Source: Catenuloplanes indicus
Lineage (GTDB): Bacteria > Actinomycetota > Actinomycetes > Mycobacteriales > Micromonosporaceae
Assembly: GCF_030813715.1 (NCBI RefSeq)
Contig: NZ_JAUSUZ010000001.1
Coordinates: forward strand, 7,663,501 to 7,727,500
Direction of reading: 5' to 3'
DNA: 64,000 nt
The translations under genes and the position numbers were made by a program. Under the pieces are notes generated by a model that saw only the letters and a program-made list of their open reading frames with translations, was not told the origin of the DNA and ran no database searches. Below, piece by piece: positions 1 to 8,511 of this stretch (the stretch's first letter is position 1; each line of letters begins with the position of its first letter).

Positions 1-399
1 GCTCACCCGCTTCTGCGCCGCGTCGTACGCCTCGGCGAACTCGTTGCCGGTCTGCACCACGACCGCGCCCAGCTCGTGCAGCCGGCGCACCTTCGCGGGG
101 GAGGAGATCACCGGCACGTAGATCTCGGCCGGCACGCCGAGCTGGGCGGCCGCGTACGCCACCGCGATGCCCGCGTTCCCGCCGGACGCCGCGACCACGC
201 CCGCGCCGGACAGCTCGCCGGACTCGGCCGCGGCCAGGATCCGGTTCAGCGCGCCGCGGGCCTTGAACGTGCCGGTGTGCTGCAGGTACTCCAGTTTGAA
301 CACGGTGGCGCCGGAGTCCGCCACCGGCAGCACCGGGGTGTGCCGGACCCGGTCGCCGATCCGCACCGCCGCCGCGTCCACGTCCGCCTTCGAGATCAT
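1..399 (-). CDS. Threonine dehydratase-like PLP enzyme (N-terminal part, cut by window edge)
   Basis: The first ~133 residues of a fold-type II pyridoxal-phosphate enzyme, probably a threonine/serine ammonia-lyase that deaminates L-Thr or L-Ser in the cytoplasm. The protein begins MISKADVDAAAVRIGDRVRHTPV. The PLP-lysine motif TFKARGALNR is present, where the Lys forms the Schiff base, as is the phosphate-binding loop ASGGNAGIAVAYAA. Both are where ilvA/tdcB-type enzymes have them. The ATG at 397-399 has no competing upstream start that keeps the domain. The C-terminus lies outside the window, so a regulatory ACT domain cannot be judged. Serine racemase-like enzymes of the same family are an alternative. 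Family call is firm; exact substrate is inferred. Confidence 0.85.
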   Translation of the reverse strand, partial: MISKADVDAAAVRIGDRVRHTPVLPVADSGATVFKLEYLQHTGTFKARGALNRILAAAESGELSGAGVVAASGGNAGIAVAYAAAQLGVPAEIYVPVISSPAKVRRLHELGAVVVQTGNEFAEAYDAAQKRVS

Positions 400-499
400 G
401 CGACCAGCGTAGGCCCGGCGGGGTGCGTCGATCCGTACCGGTGCGGGTTCTTGGCCGGATATCGACGGTCGTTGGCCGGTATGCCGTTCCGCCGGTCCG

Positions 500-884
500 A
501 TGACCGACGGTAAGGCAGCCGTTCGCCTGAGTGCCGGCGCGACGTTCCCGGCGCCGGACCACGACTATCCGTTCTACCTGGAGCTGGAACTGACCGCCAC
601 CGACGCGACATGGGCGGGCACGTACCGGGTGACCGACCTCTACTACCTGCCGCGGCAGAACAAGGCGGACGGCCGGATCAAGAACTACGAGATCTACGTC
701 TCCGCCGACGGCACGAACGGGGGCACCCCGGTCGCGACCGGCGTCTGGCCGGACACCACCGCGGAACAGATCGTCACGTTCGCCGCTAAGACCGGGCGGT
801 ACGTGCGGCTGCGCGCTCAGCGAGGTGAACGAACAGCGCTGGGCCGCGGCGGCGGAACTCAACATCAGCGGGGTCCCCGTGTAG
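500..884 (+). pseudogene. Frameshifted fragment of a discoidin (F5/8 type C) carbohydrate-binding domain
   Basis: In the frame starting at 500 the translation reads as the middle and C-terminal half of a discoidin-like module: RVTDLYYLPRQNKADGRIKN, then NYEIYVSADG, then TAEQIVTFAAKTGRYVRLRA. Near 822 the homologous reading moves by one base into the frame that continues ALSEVNEQRWAAAAELNISG and stops at TAG 882-884. That is the normal end of such domains. The front half of the module and any catalytic domain are missing. The first frame stays open into the next gene, so an automatic annotation would fuse this fragment to the kinase. I read it as a decayed secreted carbohydrate-binding protein. 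A sequencing error at the shift would restore the tail but not the missing start. Confidence 0.75.
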
Positions 885-895
885 GGTGGCGCTCC

Positions 896-2464
896 ATGAC
901 GGAGCCTCTCCGCCCCGGGGACCCGCGCGAACTCGGCGGCTACCGGCTGCTCGGCCGGCTCGGCGAGGGCGGCATGGGCGCGGTCTACCTAGGACGGTCG
1001 CCGGACGGCCGGAGCGTCGCGGTCAAGGCGATCCGGCCGGAGCTGGCGAACGAACCGGAGTACCGCGGCCGATTCCGCTCCGAGGTCAGCCGCGCCCGCC
1101 AGGTGCCGCCGTTCTGCACCGCGGCCGTGCTCGACGCGGACCCGGAGCACACCACGCCGTACCTCGTCGTCGAGTACGTTGACGGACCCAGCCTGGCCGA
1201 GGTGGTCGCGGACCGGGGCCCGCTGTCCGGCGGCGACCTGCACAGCGTCGCGATCGGCGTGGCGACCGCGTTGACCGCGATCCACGGCGCCGGCGTCATC
1301 CACCGCGACCTGAAGCCACGCAACGTGCTCTTCGCGCTCGGCGCACCCAAGGTGATCGACTTCGGCATCGCGCAGCCGTTCGAGGCGACCAGCCACCACA
1401 CGCGTACCGATCAGATGGTCGGCACCCTGGCCTACATGGCGCCGGAACGGTTCGACACCGCGCCGATCGGCCCGGCCTCGGACGTGTTCGCCTGGGGCGC
1501 CGTGGTCACCTACGCCGGCACCGGCCGCACGCCGTTCGCCGCCGACTCGGCCGCCGCCACCGCGGGCCGGATCCTCACTCAGCCACCGGACCTCGGCGGG
1601 CTCCAGTCACCGCTGCGCGAGATCGTGGAACGCACGCTGGCCAAGGACCCGGCGGACCGGCCGACCGCACCCGAACTGCTGGAACTGCTGCTGGACACCG
1701 GCTCGCACAGCCGGCCCGACCTGACCGCGCGCCCCGAGGTGCAGCGCGCGGCCCAGGCGGCCCGCGCGCTGCGGCGCCGCGGGCGCCACCGCCGGCTGGT
1801 GACCGCCGCGATCGCGGGCGTGCTGGCCGCGGCCGTGCTCGGCGCGGCCGGTGCGTGGGCGTACCACTCCCGGGCGGTCCCGCCGGTGGCCGTGCCGTCG
1901 TCCGCGGTCGTCGTCAGCGACCCGCCACTCATCGGCGGCGGGCCGGTGATCATCGACCCACTGTCCCGGCCCGGTCAGTGGCCGGCCGGTGCCGGCTGCG
2001 CGTACACCGGCGGGCGCCTGGTCATCAGCGGCGGGGAGCCGGTCTGGCAGGCCTGCGACGGCCCGCAGGACAGGTTCGCCGGCGATCAGTCGATCACGGT
2101 CAGCGTGGCGCTGCTGGAGCCGGGCAGCTGCGCGTTCGTCGCGTTCCGGAAGACCGACGACCTCACCGGGTACGCGTTGTCGCTCTGCGCCGACACGATC
2201 GGCTTCGAACGGCACGCCGACGACCGCGCGGACGAGCTGGTGCGCGTCCCGTCGACCGCGCTGGCCGACGGTGCCGAACACCGCGTCCGGCTGGTCGTCC
2301 GGGACGACGTCGCCACGGTCGCGGTCGACGGCACCGACGTCACCTCCGCCCCCGCCGACGACCGCCGCCTGGTCACCGGCTGGATCCGCCTCGGCGTCGA
2401 GGCCGGCGCCGACTACCGGAGCGGCAGCGCGGCCTTCAAGGACCTGGAGATCCGTACGCTGTGA
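896..2464 (+). CDS. Transmembrane Ser/Thr protein kinase with extracellular jelly-roll-like domain
   Basis: A 522-residue eukaryotic-like Ser/Thr kinase. The kinase domain (about residues 12-265) shows the glycine loop GEGGMGAVYLG, catalytic Lys44 in VAVKAI, the HRDLKPRN loop (Asp138), VIDFGIAQ (DFG) and GTLAYMAPER (APE). A single membrane helix lies near residues 300-322, following an Arg-rich stretch. The outer ~190 residues start at IIDPLSRPGQWPAG and resemble a beta-sandwich (3-keto-disaccharide hydrolase/LamG-like), a likely ligand-sensing domain. ATG 896 is chosen because the canonical N-terminus MTEPLRPGDPRELGGYRLLG begins there; the same frame is open further upstream into the discoidin relic. 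The next gene overlaps its stop (GTGA), so the two are probably co-translated. Substrate is unknown. Confidence 0.93.
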   Translation: MTEPLRPGDPRELGGYRLLGRLGEGGMGAVYLGRSPDGRSVAVKAIRPELANEPEYRGRFRSEVSRARQVPPFCTAAVLDADPEHTTPYLVVEYVDGPSLAEVVADRGPLSGGDLHSVAIGVATALTAIHGAGVIHRDLKPRNVLFALGAPKVIDFGIAQPFEATSHHTRTDQMVGTLAYMAPERFDTAPIGPASDVFAWGAVVTYAGTGRTPFAADSAAATAGRILTQPPDLGGLQSPLREIVERTLAKDPADRPTAPELLELLLDTGSHSRPDLTARPEVQRAAQAARALRRRGRHRRLVTAAIAGVLAAAVLGAAGAWAYHSRAVPPVAVPSSAVVVSDPPLIGGGPVIIDPLSRPGQWPAGAGCAYTGGRLVISGGEPVWQACDGPQDRFAGDQSITVSVALLEPGSCAFVAFRKTDDLTGYALSLCADTIGFERHADDRADELVRVPSTALADGAEHRVRLVVRDDVATVAVDGTDVTSAPADDRRLVTGWIRLGVEAGADYRSGSAAFKDLEIRTL

Positions 2465-2976
2465 AGAAGCTCTTGATCTCGATCCCCGCTCTGCTGCTCC
2501 TGGCGGCGTGCGGCTCGGCTCCCGACGACACCACCGCGTCGCCGTCCGCCGTGCCGTCCGCCACGCCGCCGGTGCCGGCGTTCACGGACGTGTCCCGGGG
2601 CGACACCGACTCGATCGTCAAGCTGTTGCAGTTCACGCCGGGGAAGGGCCAGGCCGTGGTGGTCGAGCCGGTCATCTTCCTGACCAACCCGGAGTTCTGC
2701 GAGACGTTCCACCTCCCCGCCGACGACAAGCGCTGCAACTCCGCCTGGAACACCGCCGACAGCGAGGCCAAGATAACGCTGCCCCGCGCGGACGACGCGG
2801 TCCTCGCCCTGGTCGACCAGTCCGACGTGAGCGCCTGCATGGACGAGATGGGCGCCGGCTCCTGCGAGACCTCCGCCACCGACTTCGCCGCCCGCCTCGG
2901 CGACGGCCCCCACCTGATCCGCCTCACCACGCGAGACGGCATCGCCGTCCGCCTCGCCGAGCTCTACGTGCCGTAG
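2461..2976 (+). CDS. Putative lipoprotein, coupled to the kinase
   Basis: A 171-residue exported lipoprotein of unknown function. The N-terminus MKKLLISIPALLLLAACGS is a signal peptide with lipobox LAAC, so the mature protein should be anchored at Cys18. A Ser/Pro/Thr-rich linker follows (residues 25-40), then a compact domain with five cysteines (motifs NPEFCETF, DKRCNSAW, DVSACMDE, GSCETS) that could form disulfides. The GTG start overlaps the kinase stop codon by four bases (GTGA), which implies translational coupling. It may be a ligand or partner of the kinase's outer domain, but that is inference from position only. Confidence 0.85.
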   Translation: MKKLLISIPALLLLAACGSAPDDTTASPSAVPSATPPVPAFTDVSRGDTDSIVKLLQFTPGKGQAVVVEPVIFLTNPEFCETFHLPADDKRCNSAWNTADSEAKITLPRADDAVLALVDQSDVSACMDEMGAGSCETSATDFAARLGDGPHLIRLTTRDGIAVRLAELYVP

Positions 2977-3056
2977 CCCTTCCGAGCCGCACTCGACGAG
3001 CCCACACGCACGTTTCGCGATCGTCCACATGCCACGCGGCGCGTGTCAATGGACGG

Positions 3057-4379
3057 TCAGAGCCGTCCCGCTTCGATGATGCGGCGGAGGAACTGGCGGG
3101 TGCGGGGGTGCTGGGGGGCGCCGAAGACCTGTTCCGGCGGGCCCTGTTCGAGGATCCGGCCGCCGTCGAGGAAGCAGACCCGGTCGGCGACCTGGCGGGC
3201 GAACGCCATTTCGTGCGTGGCCAGGATCATCGTCATGCCCTCGGTCTTCAGGTCCTTGATCATGGTGAGGACCTCGCCGACCAGTTCCGGGTCGAGCGCG
3301 GACGTGACCTCGTCGAGCAGCAGCAGGCGTGGGGAGTTGACCAGGGCGCGGACGATCGCGACGCGTTGCTGCTGGCCGCCGGAAAGGCGATCCGGGTACT
3401 CCCGTGCCTTGTCGCCCAGGCCGACCCGGTCCAGCCAGGTGCGCGCCTCCGCCTCCACCTCGGCCCGGCGGCGCCGGTGCACGCGTTCCGGTGCCAGCGT
3501 GATGTTCTGCAGCACGGTCATGTGCGGGAACAGGTTGTAGGACTGGAACACCATGCCGATCTTCCGGCGTACCGTGTCGGGGTTGGTCCTGGGGTCGGTG
3601 ATGTGCTCGCCGTCCAGCAGGATCGTGCCGTCGTCGATCTCCTCGAGCAGGTTGATGCAGCGCAGCAGCGTCGACTTGCCGGAGCCGGACGCGCCGATCA
3701 GCACCACCACCTCGTGCTCGGCCACGTCCAGGTCGAGGTCCTGGAGCACCAGGCCGCCGCGGAACGACTTGCGCAGCCCGGAGCAGGACAGCGCCGGCTG
3801 GGTCGGCACCGGCACGTAGTCCGCCTCCTGGTCCGCGGTCCTGATCGCCTGGACCAGCCCGGCCGCGGTGTCGCTCAGCTCGTCCCGCTCGCGCCGGCTG
3901 CGCCGCGCCGGTGGCTCGTCGCCCGGCTCCGCCGGCAGCGCGTGCCGCGATCGCCGTGGCCGCTCGTCCACCAGCCGCGTGTCCGGTTCCGCCGGGGTCT
4001 CCGCCACCGGCATGCGACGGTACGGGTCGGCGCCGACCTCGGGCGGGGCTGCCTCGTCCCGGGTCGCGAACCGGGCGTAGCCGCCCGAGGCAGACTCGGT
4101 CTCGTCGCCCTGGCGTTCGCTGCGGCGGCGGCCGCGGCTGTTCGGCACGGGCGTGTCGTAGAGGCTCCCGTCCGTACCCTCCGACGTGGGCCGGCCCTCG
4201 GGGACCGCCGGGAACGCGCCGGTCGACCGGCGCAGCGCCCGCTCACGGGCCCGCTCGCGCCGCTGCTTCGCCGCGTCGAAGTCCGCCACCCGGGTCTCGT
4301 CGCCGCGCTCCGGGATCTTGTCCAGCCGGTCCCGCTCCAGTTGCTCGCCGAAGCTCAGCTCGTCGTCGTCGCGCGCCAT
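3057..4379 (-). CDS. Polar amino-acid ABC transporter ATPase with long N-terminal extension
   Basis: A 440-residue ATPase of a GlnQ/HisP-type importer. The ABC domain occupies about residues 195-440: Walker A GASGSGKST (Lys235), Q-loop FQSYNLFPHM, signature LSGGQQQR, Walker B LLLLDEVTSALDPE, switch His in ATHEMAFARQVADR. In this family the Walker Lys is normally near residue 40, so about 190 residues are extra. They start MARDDDELSFGEQLERDRLD, are rich in Arg, Glu, Asp and Pro, and look disordered and cytoplasmic. The first 30 residues do not look random, so ATG 4379 is preferred; an internal GTG near the ABC domain is possible. It follows the permease gene with a 2-base gap. The substrate is probably a polar amino acid, judged from the whole cassette. 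Confidence 0.93.
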   Translation of the reverse strand: MARDDDELSFGEQLERDRLDKIPERGDETRVADFDAAKQRRERARERALRRSTGAFPAVPEGRPTSEGTDGSLYDTPVPNSRGRRRSERQGDETESASGGYARFATRDEAAPPEVGADPYRRMPVAETPAEPDTRLVDERPRRSRHALPAEPGDEPPARRSRRERDELSDTAAGLVQAIRTADQEADYVPVPTQPALSCSGLRKSFRGGLVLQDLDLDVAEHEVVVLIGASGSGKSTLLRCINLLEEIDDGTILLDGEHITDPRTNPDTVRRKIGMVFQSYNLFPHMTVLQNITLAPERVHRRRRAEVEAEARTWLDRVGLGDKAREYPDRLSGGQQQRVAIVRALVNSPRLLLLDEVTSALDPELVGEVLTMIKDLKTEGMTMILATHEMAFARQVADRVCFLDGGRILEQGPPEQVFGAPQHPRTRQFLRRIIEAGRL

Positions 4380-4381
4380 CG

Positions 4382-5233
4382 TCACCGCCCGCCCGCGTTC
4401 TGCCGCCGCGCCGCGCGCAGCGTGACCAGATCCGTCACCGCGATCAGCGGGATCGCGAGCAGCACGAACAGCACGGCCGCGACCACGTACGGCGTGAAGT
4501 TGAACGCGTTCGCGGTCTCGATCTGCGCGGCCCGCACCGCGTCGACCAGCCCGGCCACCGACACCAGACCCACGTCCTTCTGCAGCGCCACCATGTCGTT
4601 GAGCAGCGGCGGCGCGACCCGCCGCACCGCCTGCGGCAGCACCACGTGCCGCATCGTCTGCCGGTACGTCAGCCCGAGCGACCGGGCCGCCGACCACTGA
4701 CTCGGGTGGATGCTCTCGATCCCGGCCCGGAACACCTCGGCGAGGTAGCCGGCGTACGTGATGATCAGCGCGATCGCGCCCAGCACCAGCACGCTCGGCG
4801 TGCCCTGCAGGCGCAGTCCCGGCACGCCGAAGGTCAGCAGGTACAACCCGATGATCAAAGGCATGCCGCGCAGCGTGTACGTGTACGCGGTGGCCAGCGC
4901 GCGCAGCGGGAACAGCACCGCGCCCTTCGTGGTCCGCAGCACCGCGATCAGCAGGCCGAGCAGCAGCGCGCCGATCGCGCACGCGACCAGGAGCCGGACG
5001 TTCAGCCACAGCCCGCGCAGGATCGCCGGCAGCGAGTCCGTCGCCACCTGCGGGTCGAGGAACGACGCCTGCACGCGCGGCCAGCCCGGCGAGCCGGTCA
5101 CCAGCACCACGACCAGCACGCCGACCACCGCGGTGGAGACCGCGCTGATGATCACCGACCGGATCGACTGCTTCCGGCGGTAGGCGACCCGCGCCCGCTG
5201 TATGTCACTCGGCGTGTGGGTCTCCGCCGTCAT
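4382..5233 (-). CDS. Amino-acid ABC transporter permease (HisM/GlnP type)
   Basis: A 283-residue inner-membrane permease. A cytoplasmic N-terminus ([20 protein letters not shown]) is followed by a hydrophobic helix, a periplasmic stretch, and the family core with helices at VNVRLLVACAIGALLLGLL-like and later segments. The EAA coupling loop IHPSQWSAARSLGLTYRQT, preceded by FRAGIES, is typical of polar amino-acid permeases and docks on the ATPase. The ATG at 5231-5233 overlaps the stop of the upstream binding-protein gene (ATGA), and its own stop is 2 bases before the ATPase start, so the three genes are one operon. Only one permease is present, so it probably works as a homodimer. Confidence 0.95.
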   Translation of the reverse strand: MTAETHTPSDIQRARVAYRRKQSIRSVIISAVSTAVVGVLVVVLVTGSPGWPRVQASFLDPQVATDSLPAILRGLWLNVRLLVACAIGALLLGLLIAVLRTTKGAVLFPLRALATAYTYTLRGMPLIIGLYLLTFGVPGLRLQGTPSVLVLGAIALIITYAGYLAEVFRAGIESIHPSQWSAARSLGLTYRQTMRHVVLPQAVRRVAPPLLNDMVALQKDVGLVSVAGLVDAVRAAQIETANAFNFTPYVVAAVLFVLLAIPLIAVTDLVTLRAARRQNAGGR

Positions 5234-6111
5234 GACAGCTCGGGCGCGCCCGCCACCTGGGCGAGCCACTGCTTCTCCAGCGTGGTCAGCGTGCCGTCGG
5301 TGCGCAGCGCGTCGACCGCCTGGGACACGCAGCCGGTCAGCGGCGAACCCTGGTCGAGCACGATGCCGAACTGCTCCGGCACGCCGACCTGCGGCATCTG
5401 GCCGACGATCTTCGCGTCGGTGAGCTCGGCCGCGGTCATGTAGAACGCGGTCGGCAGGTCCACCACGAGCCCGTCGATCGTGCCGTTCTCCAGCGCCTGC
5501 TTCGCGTCGTCGTTGCTGTTGAACACCTGCGCCTGCTGGCTCGGCTTCACCAGGTCGGTGATCACCTGGTAGCTGGTCGTGCCGACCTGCGCCCCCAGCT
5601 TCGCGTCCTTCAGCCCGGCCAGGTCGGTCACGCCCGCGACCGGCGACGAGTTCTTCGCCACGATCGCCTGCCGGACCAGGTAGTACGGCGACGAGAAGTC
5701 GACCGCCTTGCGCCGCTCCTCGGTGATCGAGAACTGGTTGATGTCGATGTCGAACGTCTTCGGCCCGGGCGCGATCGCGCTGTCGAACCGCACCCGGGTC
5801 CACACCACGTTCTCCTTGGTGTAGCCGAGCTCGGTGGCGACCGCGTAGGCGACCGCGGACTCGAAACCCTCGCCGCTCTCCGGCTTGTCGTCGGAGAACC
5901 ACGGCTCGTACGCCGGCTGGTCGGTGCCGATCGTCAGCTTCCCGGCCGTCAGCGTCTTCAGGCTCGCCGGGTCGCAGCCGGCCGCGCCGGCGGAGGCCGC
6001 GGGCACCGCATCGTCGCCGGACTCCTCCGGCGCGCACGCGGACACCCCGACCACCGTGGCGAGCAGCAGGGCGGCGGCGGGCACGGAGGTTCTACGCATG
6101 GTCCGAAGCAT
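5230..6111 (-). CDS. Amino-acid-binding lipoprotein of the ABC importer
   Basis: The extracellular solute-binding protein (SBP_bac_3 family) of the importer. The signal peptide [20 protein letters not shown] ends at a lipobox Cys. The core begins [19 protein letters not shown] and has [20 protein letters not shown], the ligand-site segment of glutamine/glutamate-type binding proteins. Ligand class is inferred from this. Two in-frame ATGs are possible, at 6111 ([10 protein letters not shown]) and 6099 (MRRTSV); neither has a clear Shine-Dalgarno, and the shorter form gives a standard signal peptide. It is first in its operon and lies about 50 bp from the divergent hisE gene, so promoters share that gap. 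Confidence 0.93.
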   Translation of the reverse strand: MLRTMRRTSVPAAALLLATVVGVSACAPEESGDDAVPAASAGAAGCDPASLKTLTAGKLTIGTDQPAYEPWFSDDKPESGEGFESAVAYAVATELGYTKENVVWTRVRFDSAIAPGPKTFDIDINQFSITEERRKAVDFSSPYYLVRQAIVAKNSSPVAGVTDLAGLKDAKLGAQVGTTSYQVITDLVKPSQQAQVFNSNDDAKQALENGTIDGLVVDLPTAFYMTAAELTDAKIVGQMPQVGVPEQFGIVLDQGSPLTGCVSQAVDALRTDGTLTTLEKQWLAQVAGAPELS

Positions 6112-6163
6112 ATTGGCTGCCCGGGTGCGGTGGGGCCGAAGGGGGCTGCGAGAATCGTCTCCC

Positions 6164-6427
6164 GTGAAGACCTTCGACGAGCTGTTCGCGGAACTGCAGG
6201 CAAAGGTGGCGGCCGGGACCCCGGGTTCGCACACCGTGGCGGCGGTCGAGCGCGGCGTCCATGCCATCGGCAAGAAGGTCGTCGAGGAGGCGGCCGAGGC
6301 GTGGATGGCCGCGGAGCACGAGGGTCCGGAGCGCGCCGCGGAGGAGATCTCCCAGCTGCTCTACCAGGCACAGGTGTTGATGCTGGCCAGCGGGCTGGAG
6401 CTGAAGGACGTCTACCGACATCTCTGA
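6164..6427 (+). CDS. hisE: Phosphoribosyl-ATP pyrophosphatase (HisE)
   Basis: An 87-residue all-helical enzyme that hydrolyses phosphoribosyl-ATP to phosphoribosyl-AMP, step 2 of histidine synthesis. MazG-like metal-binding helices are visible: [19 protein letters not shown] and [17 protein letters not shown]. It is a stand-alone HisE, not fused to HisI, as usual in actinobacteria. GTG 6164 is the start that gives the family N-terminus ([14 protein letters not shown]). A possible -10 hexamer GAGAAT at 6150-6155 is 8 bases before the GTG, so the mRNA may be leaderless. hisG follows 62 bp downstream. Confidence 0.96.
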   Translation: MKTFDELFAELQAKVAAGTPGSHTVAAVERGVHAIGKKVVEEAAEAWMAAEHEGPERAAEEISQLLYQAQVLMLASGLELKDVYRHL

Positions 6428-6451
6428 GTGTTCGGTCCGGCCGGTTTCCTT

Positions 6452-6486
6452 CCCCTTCCCTGGAGTCTTCCCCCTTCCCTGGAGTC
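6452..6486 (+). repeat. 16-bp direct repeat carrying a duplicated ribosome-binding site before hisG
   Basis: The 16-mer CCCCTTCCCTGGAGTC occurs at 6452-6467 and again at 6471-6486, 19 bases apart start to start. The second copy places GGAG five bases before the hisG ATG and is the functional Shine-Dalgarno. The first copy carries an identical GGAG too far away to serve hisG. It looks like a recent local duplication. Confidence 0.8.
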
Positions 6487-6489
6487 CTG

Positions 6490-7362
6490 ATGCTGCGCAT
6501 CGCCGTGCCCAACAAGGGCGCCCTGTCCCGTCCCGCCATCGAGATGCTGCGCGAGGCGGGCTACCGCCAGCGCGGTGACGACCGCGACCTGGTCTGCCAG
6601 GACCCGGCCAACGACGTCGAGTTCTTCTACCTGCGCCCGCGCGACATCGCCGTCTACGTCGGCAGCGGCGACCTGGACCTCGGCATCACCGGCCGCGACC
6701 TGCTCCTCGACTCCGGCGCCCCCGCCACGGAGATCATGGACCTGTCGTTCGGCGGCGCCCAGTTCCGCTTCGCCGCCCGTCCCGAGACGCTGCAGTCGGT
6801 CGCCGAGATCGACGGACGCCGGGTGGCCACCGCCTTCCCCGGCGTGGTCGCCCACTACCTGGCCGCGAACTCTCTCTCCGCGACCGTGGTGCGCCTGGAC
6901 GGCGCCGTGGAGAACGCCATCCGCCTCGGCGTCGCCGACGTCATCGCCGACGTCGTCGAGACCGGCGCCACGCTCCGCCAGGCCGGCCTGGTCACGGTCG
7001 GCGAGCCGCTGCTCCGCTCCTCCGCGATCCTGATCGGCCGCACGGCATCGGAGACCGCCGAGGATGCCGCCGCGGCCGACGGCAAGGCCGGCACCGCCCA
7101 GCTACTGCGCCGCCTCCAAGGCGTCCTGGTCGCCCGCCGCTACGTCATGCTCGCCTACGACGTCCGCGCCGACCTCCTCGACCAGGCCACCGCGCTCACC
7201 CCCGGCATAGAGTCCCCCACGGTCTCCCCGCTCCACCGCGAGGGCTGGGTCGCCGTCCAGGCCATGGTCCAGCGCGCCGAGATGCACCGCATCATGGACG
7301 AGCTCTACGAGATCGGCGCCCGCGCCATCCTCGTCACCGACATCGCCGCCACCCGCCTCTGA
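6490..7362 (+). CDS. hisG: ATP phosphoribosyltransferase (HisG, long form)
   Basis: A 290-residue enzyme joining ATP and PRPP, the committed and feedback-regulated step of histidine synthesis. It starts LRIAVPNKGALSRPAIEMLR and has GSGDLDLGITGRDLL. The PRPP-binding segment is DVIADVVETGATLRQAGL. The C-terminal ~75 residues (ESPTVSPLHREGWVAVQAMV onward) are the ACT-like regulatory domain that binds histidine, so this is the long form that works without HisZ. GGAG at 6481-6484 supports ATG 6490. It is co-oriented with hisE and ends at a strong hairpin. Confidence 0.97.
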   Translation: MLRIAVPNKGALSRPAIEMLREAGYRQRGDDRDLVCQDPANDVEFFYLRPRDIAVYVGSGDLDLGITGRDLLLDSGAPATEIMDLSFGGAQFRFAARPETLQSVAEIDGRRVATAFPGVVAHYLAANSLSATVVRLDGAVENAIRLGVADVIADVVETGATLRQAGLVTVGEPLLRSSAILIGRTASETAEDAAAADGKAGTAQLLRRLQGVLVARRYVMLAYDVRADLLDQATALTPGIESPTVSPLHREGWVAVQAMVQRAEMHRIMDELYEIGARAILVTDIAATRL

Positions 7363-7372
7363 GACCCACGCC

Positions 7373-7405
7373 GCCGCGAGCCGTCCCGGCGAACCGGCTC
7401 GCGGC
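7373..7405 (+). terminator. Hairpin terminator after hisG
   Basis: A perfect 11-bp stem (GCCGCGAGCCG at 7373-7383 with CGGCTCGCGGC at 7395-7405) around an 11-base loop, 10 bases after the hisG stop. There is no U-tract, as is usual for actinobacterial terminators. Confidence 0.65.
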
Positions 7406-7464
7406 GCCGCCGCCCACTGGCACCGCGCGGCGGTCAGCGCCTCCGGGCCCGGGAGCGGGGCGGA

Positions 7465-8358
7465 TCAGCGCGGTTCGGCGTAGGAGCCGTAGCAGAAGGT
7501 CGACGGGCCGGGGCCGTTGTTGCGTTCCTCCTCGGTGCCGTCGATGGTGATGCCGCAAGTGACGGACGGCAGCGTGGTGAAGGAGACTGGGGCGGGCGCG
7601 GAGGCGTTCAGGGTGATGGACGTCGGCCGGCCGAACGCGGGGAACTGGATCTTCTTGTTCCAGGGGAGCGTGACCGTCTCCTGGACCGCCTCGACGGTGA
7701 TCGGGTCGGTGTAGCCGACGATCGCCTGCGCGGTGTCCTTGCCGGTGACGGTGAGCACCATCTCGTGCGGCTTGCCGGTCGCGACGCGGCCGACGTCGGG
7801 CAGACGCTCCAGGGCCTGGCCGGCGAGCGTGGCCGTTGCCGCGCGCGGGTCGAAGCCGGTGTCGTCGTGCGCGAAGCCGACGCTCAGGCTGAGGACCAGC
7901 GCGCCGCGGCGGACGAACAGCTGCGGGTCGGTGCCGCCGGTGGCGAACCAGCTCTGGTCCGCGCCGGGGACGTGGTTCTCGGCGGTGGGCGCGGTGTCCT
8001 GCTGGTGGAGCAGCCATTGGAAGTACAGGTCCGCCGAGACCGGGTCCGGCTGCAGCGTGAACCAGAGGAAGTGGCCGCCGAGCGCGTGGCAGCGGACCGC
8101 GTTCGGGCTGATGTCCGGTGCGACCGCACGCTCCTCCCAGCGCAGCGCGTCCACGCCCACGGCCAGGAAGTCGTCCGGGGTCAGCACGTCGCACATCGCC
8201 TCGGTGAGCTTGCCGTCGACCGGCTGCGGCCAGGCCGTCGGCGCCTGCCCCGGGCCGGCGTCACCGGAGCCACCGGAGTCGCCGGGGCCGCAGGCGGTCA
8301 GGCACAGCGCCGCGGCGAGTGCGGCGAGAATCCGCCGTGGTCGGTCGGGCATCGTCAT
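7465..8358 (-). CDS. DUF3558-like lipoprotein
   Basis: A 297-residue predicted lipoprotein. Signal peptide RRILAALAAALCLTACGPG has lipobox LTAC. A Gly/Pro-rich linker precedes a domain with KLTEAMCDVLTPDDFLAVGV, the pattern of actinobacterial DUF3558-type lipoproteins. The C-terminal ~100 residues (VLTVTGKDTAQAIVGYTDPI, then VTCGITIDG) look like an MmpS-type beta domain. ATG 8358 has GAGGAG five bases upstream; a second ATG two codons later is less well placed. The gene stands alone and its function is unknown. The region 8359-8511 upstream carries only its promoter as far as I can see. Confidence 0.85.
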   Translation of the reverse strand: MTMPDRPRRILAALAAALCLTACGPGDSGGSGDAGPGQAPTAWPQPVDGKLTEAMCDVLTPDDFLAVGVDALRWEERAVAPDISPNAVRCHALGGHFLWFTLQPDPVSADLYFQWLLHQQDTAPTAENHVPGADQSWFATGGTDPQLFVRRGALVLSLSVGFAHDDTGFDPRAATATLAGQALERLPDVGRVATGKPHEMVLTVTGKDTAQAIVGYTDPITVEAVQETVTLPWNKKIQFPAFGRPTSITLNASAPAPVSFTTLPSVTCGITIDGTEEERNNGPGPSTFCYGSYAEPR

Positions 8359-8511
8359 CGGTCTCCTCACCGGTCGTGCAGTACGGGCACGATCAGGAAA
8401 GACCATCGTGGAGCCGCACCGGGTCGTTCCCGGACCGGATCGGACGAAGTGGCACGTCCGGGCTGCTCACCACGCATACCTCCGGAGTCCGGCACCGGAG
8501 CGGACCGGAAC

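Noticed and set aside
500..2464. A discoidin-kinase fusion protein
   Set aside because: The discoidin part lacks its front, and its proper end is in another frame (stop at 884); the kinase has a canonical ATG at 896.
1989..4700. A 903-codon open frame on the + strand across the kinase end, lipoprotein and ABC genes
   Set aside because: Arg/Pro/Ala-rich shadow of real genes in other frames, caused by high GC; no domain and it runs across opposite-strand coding sequence.
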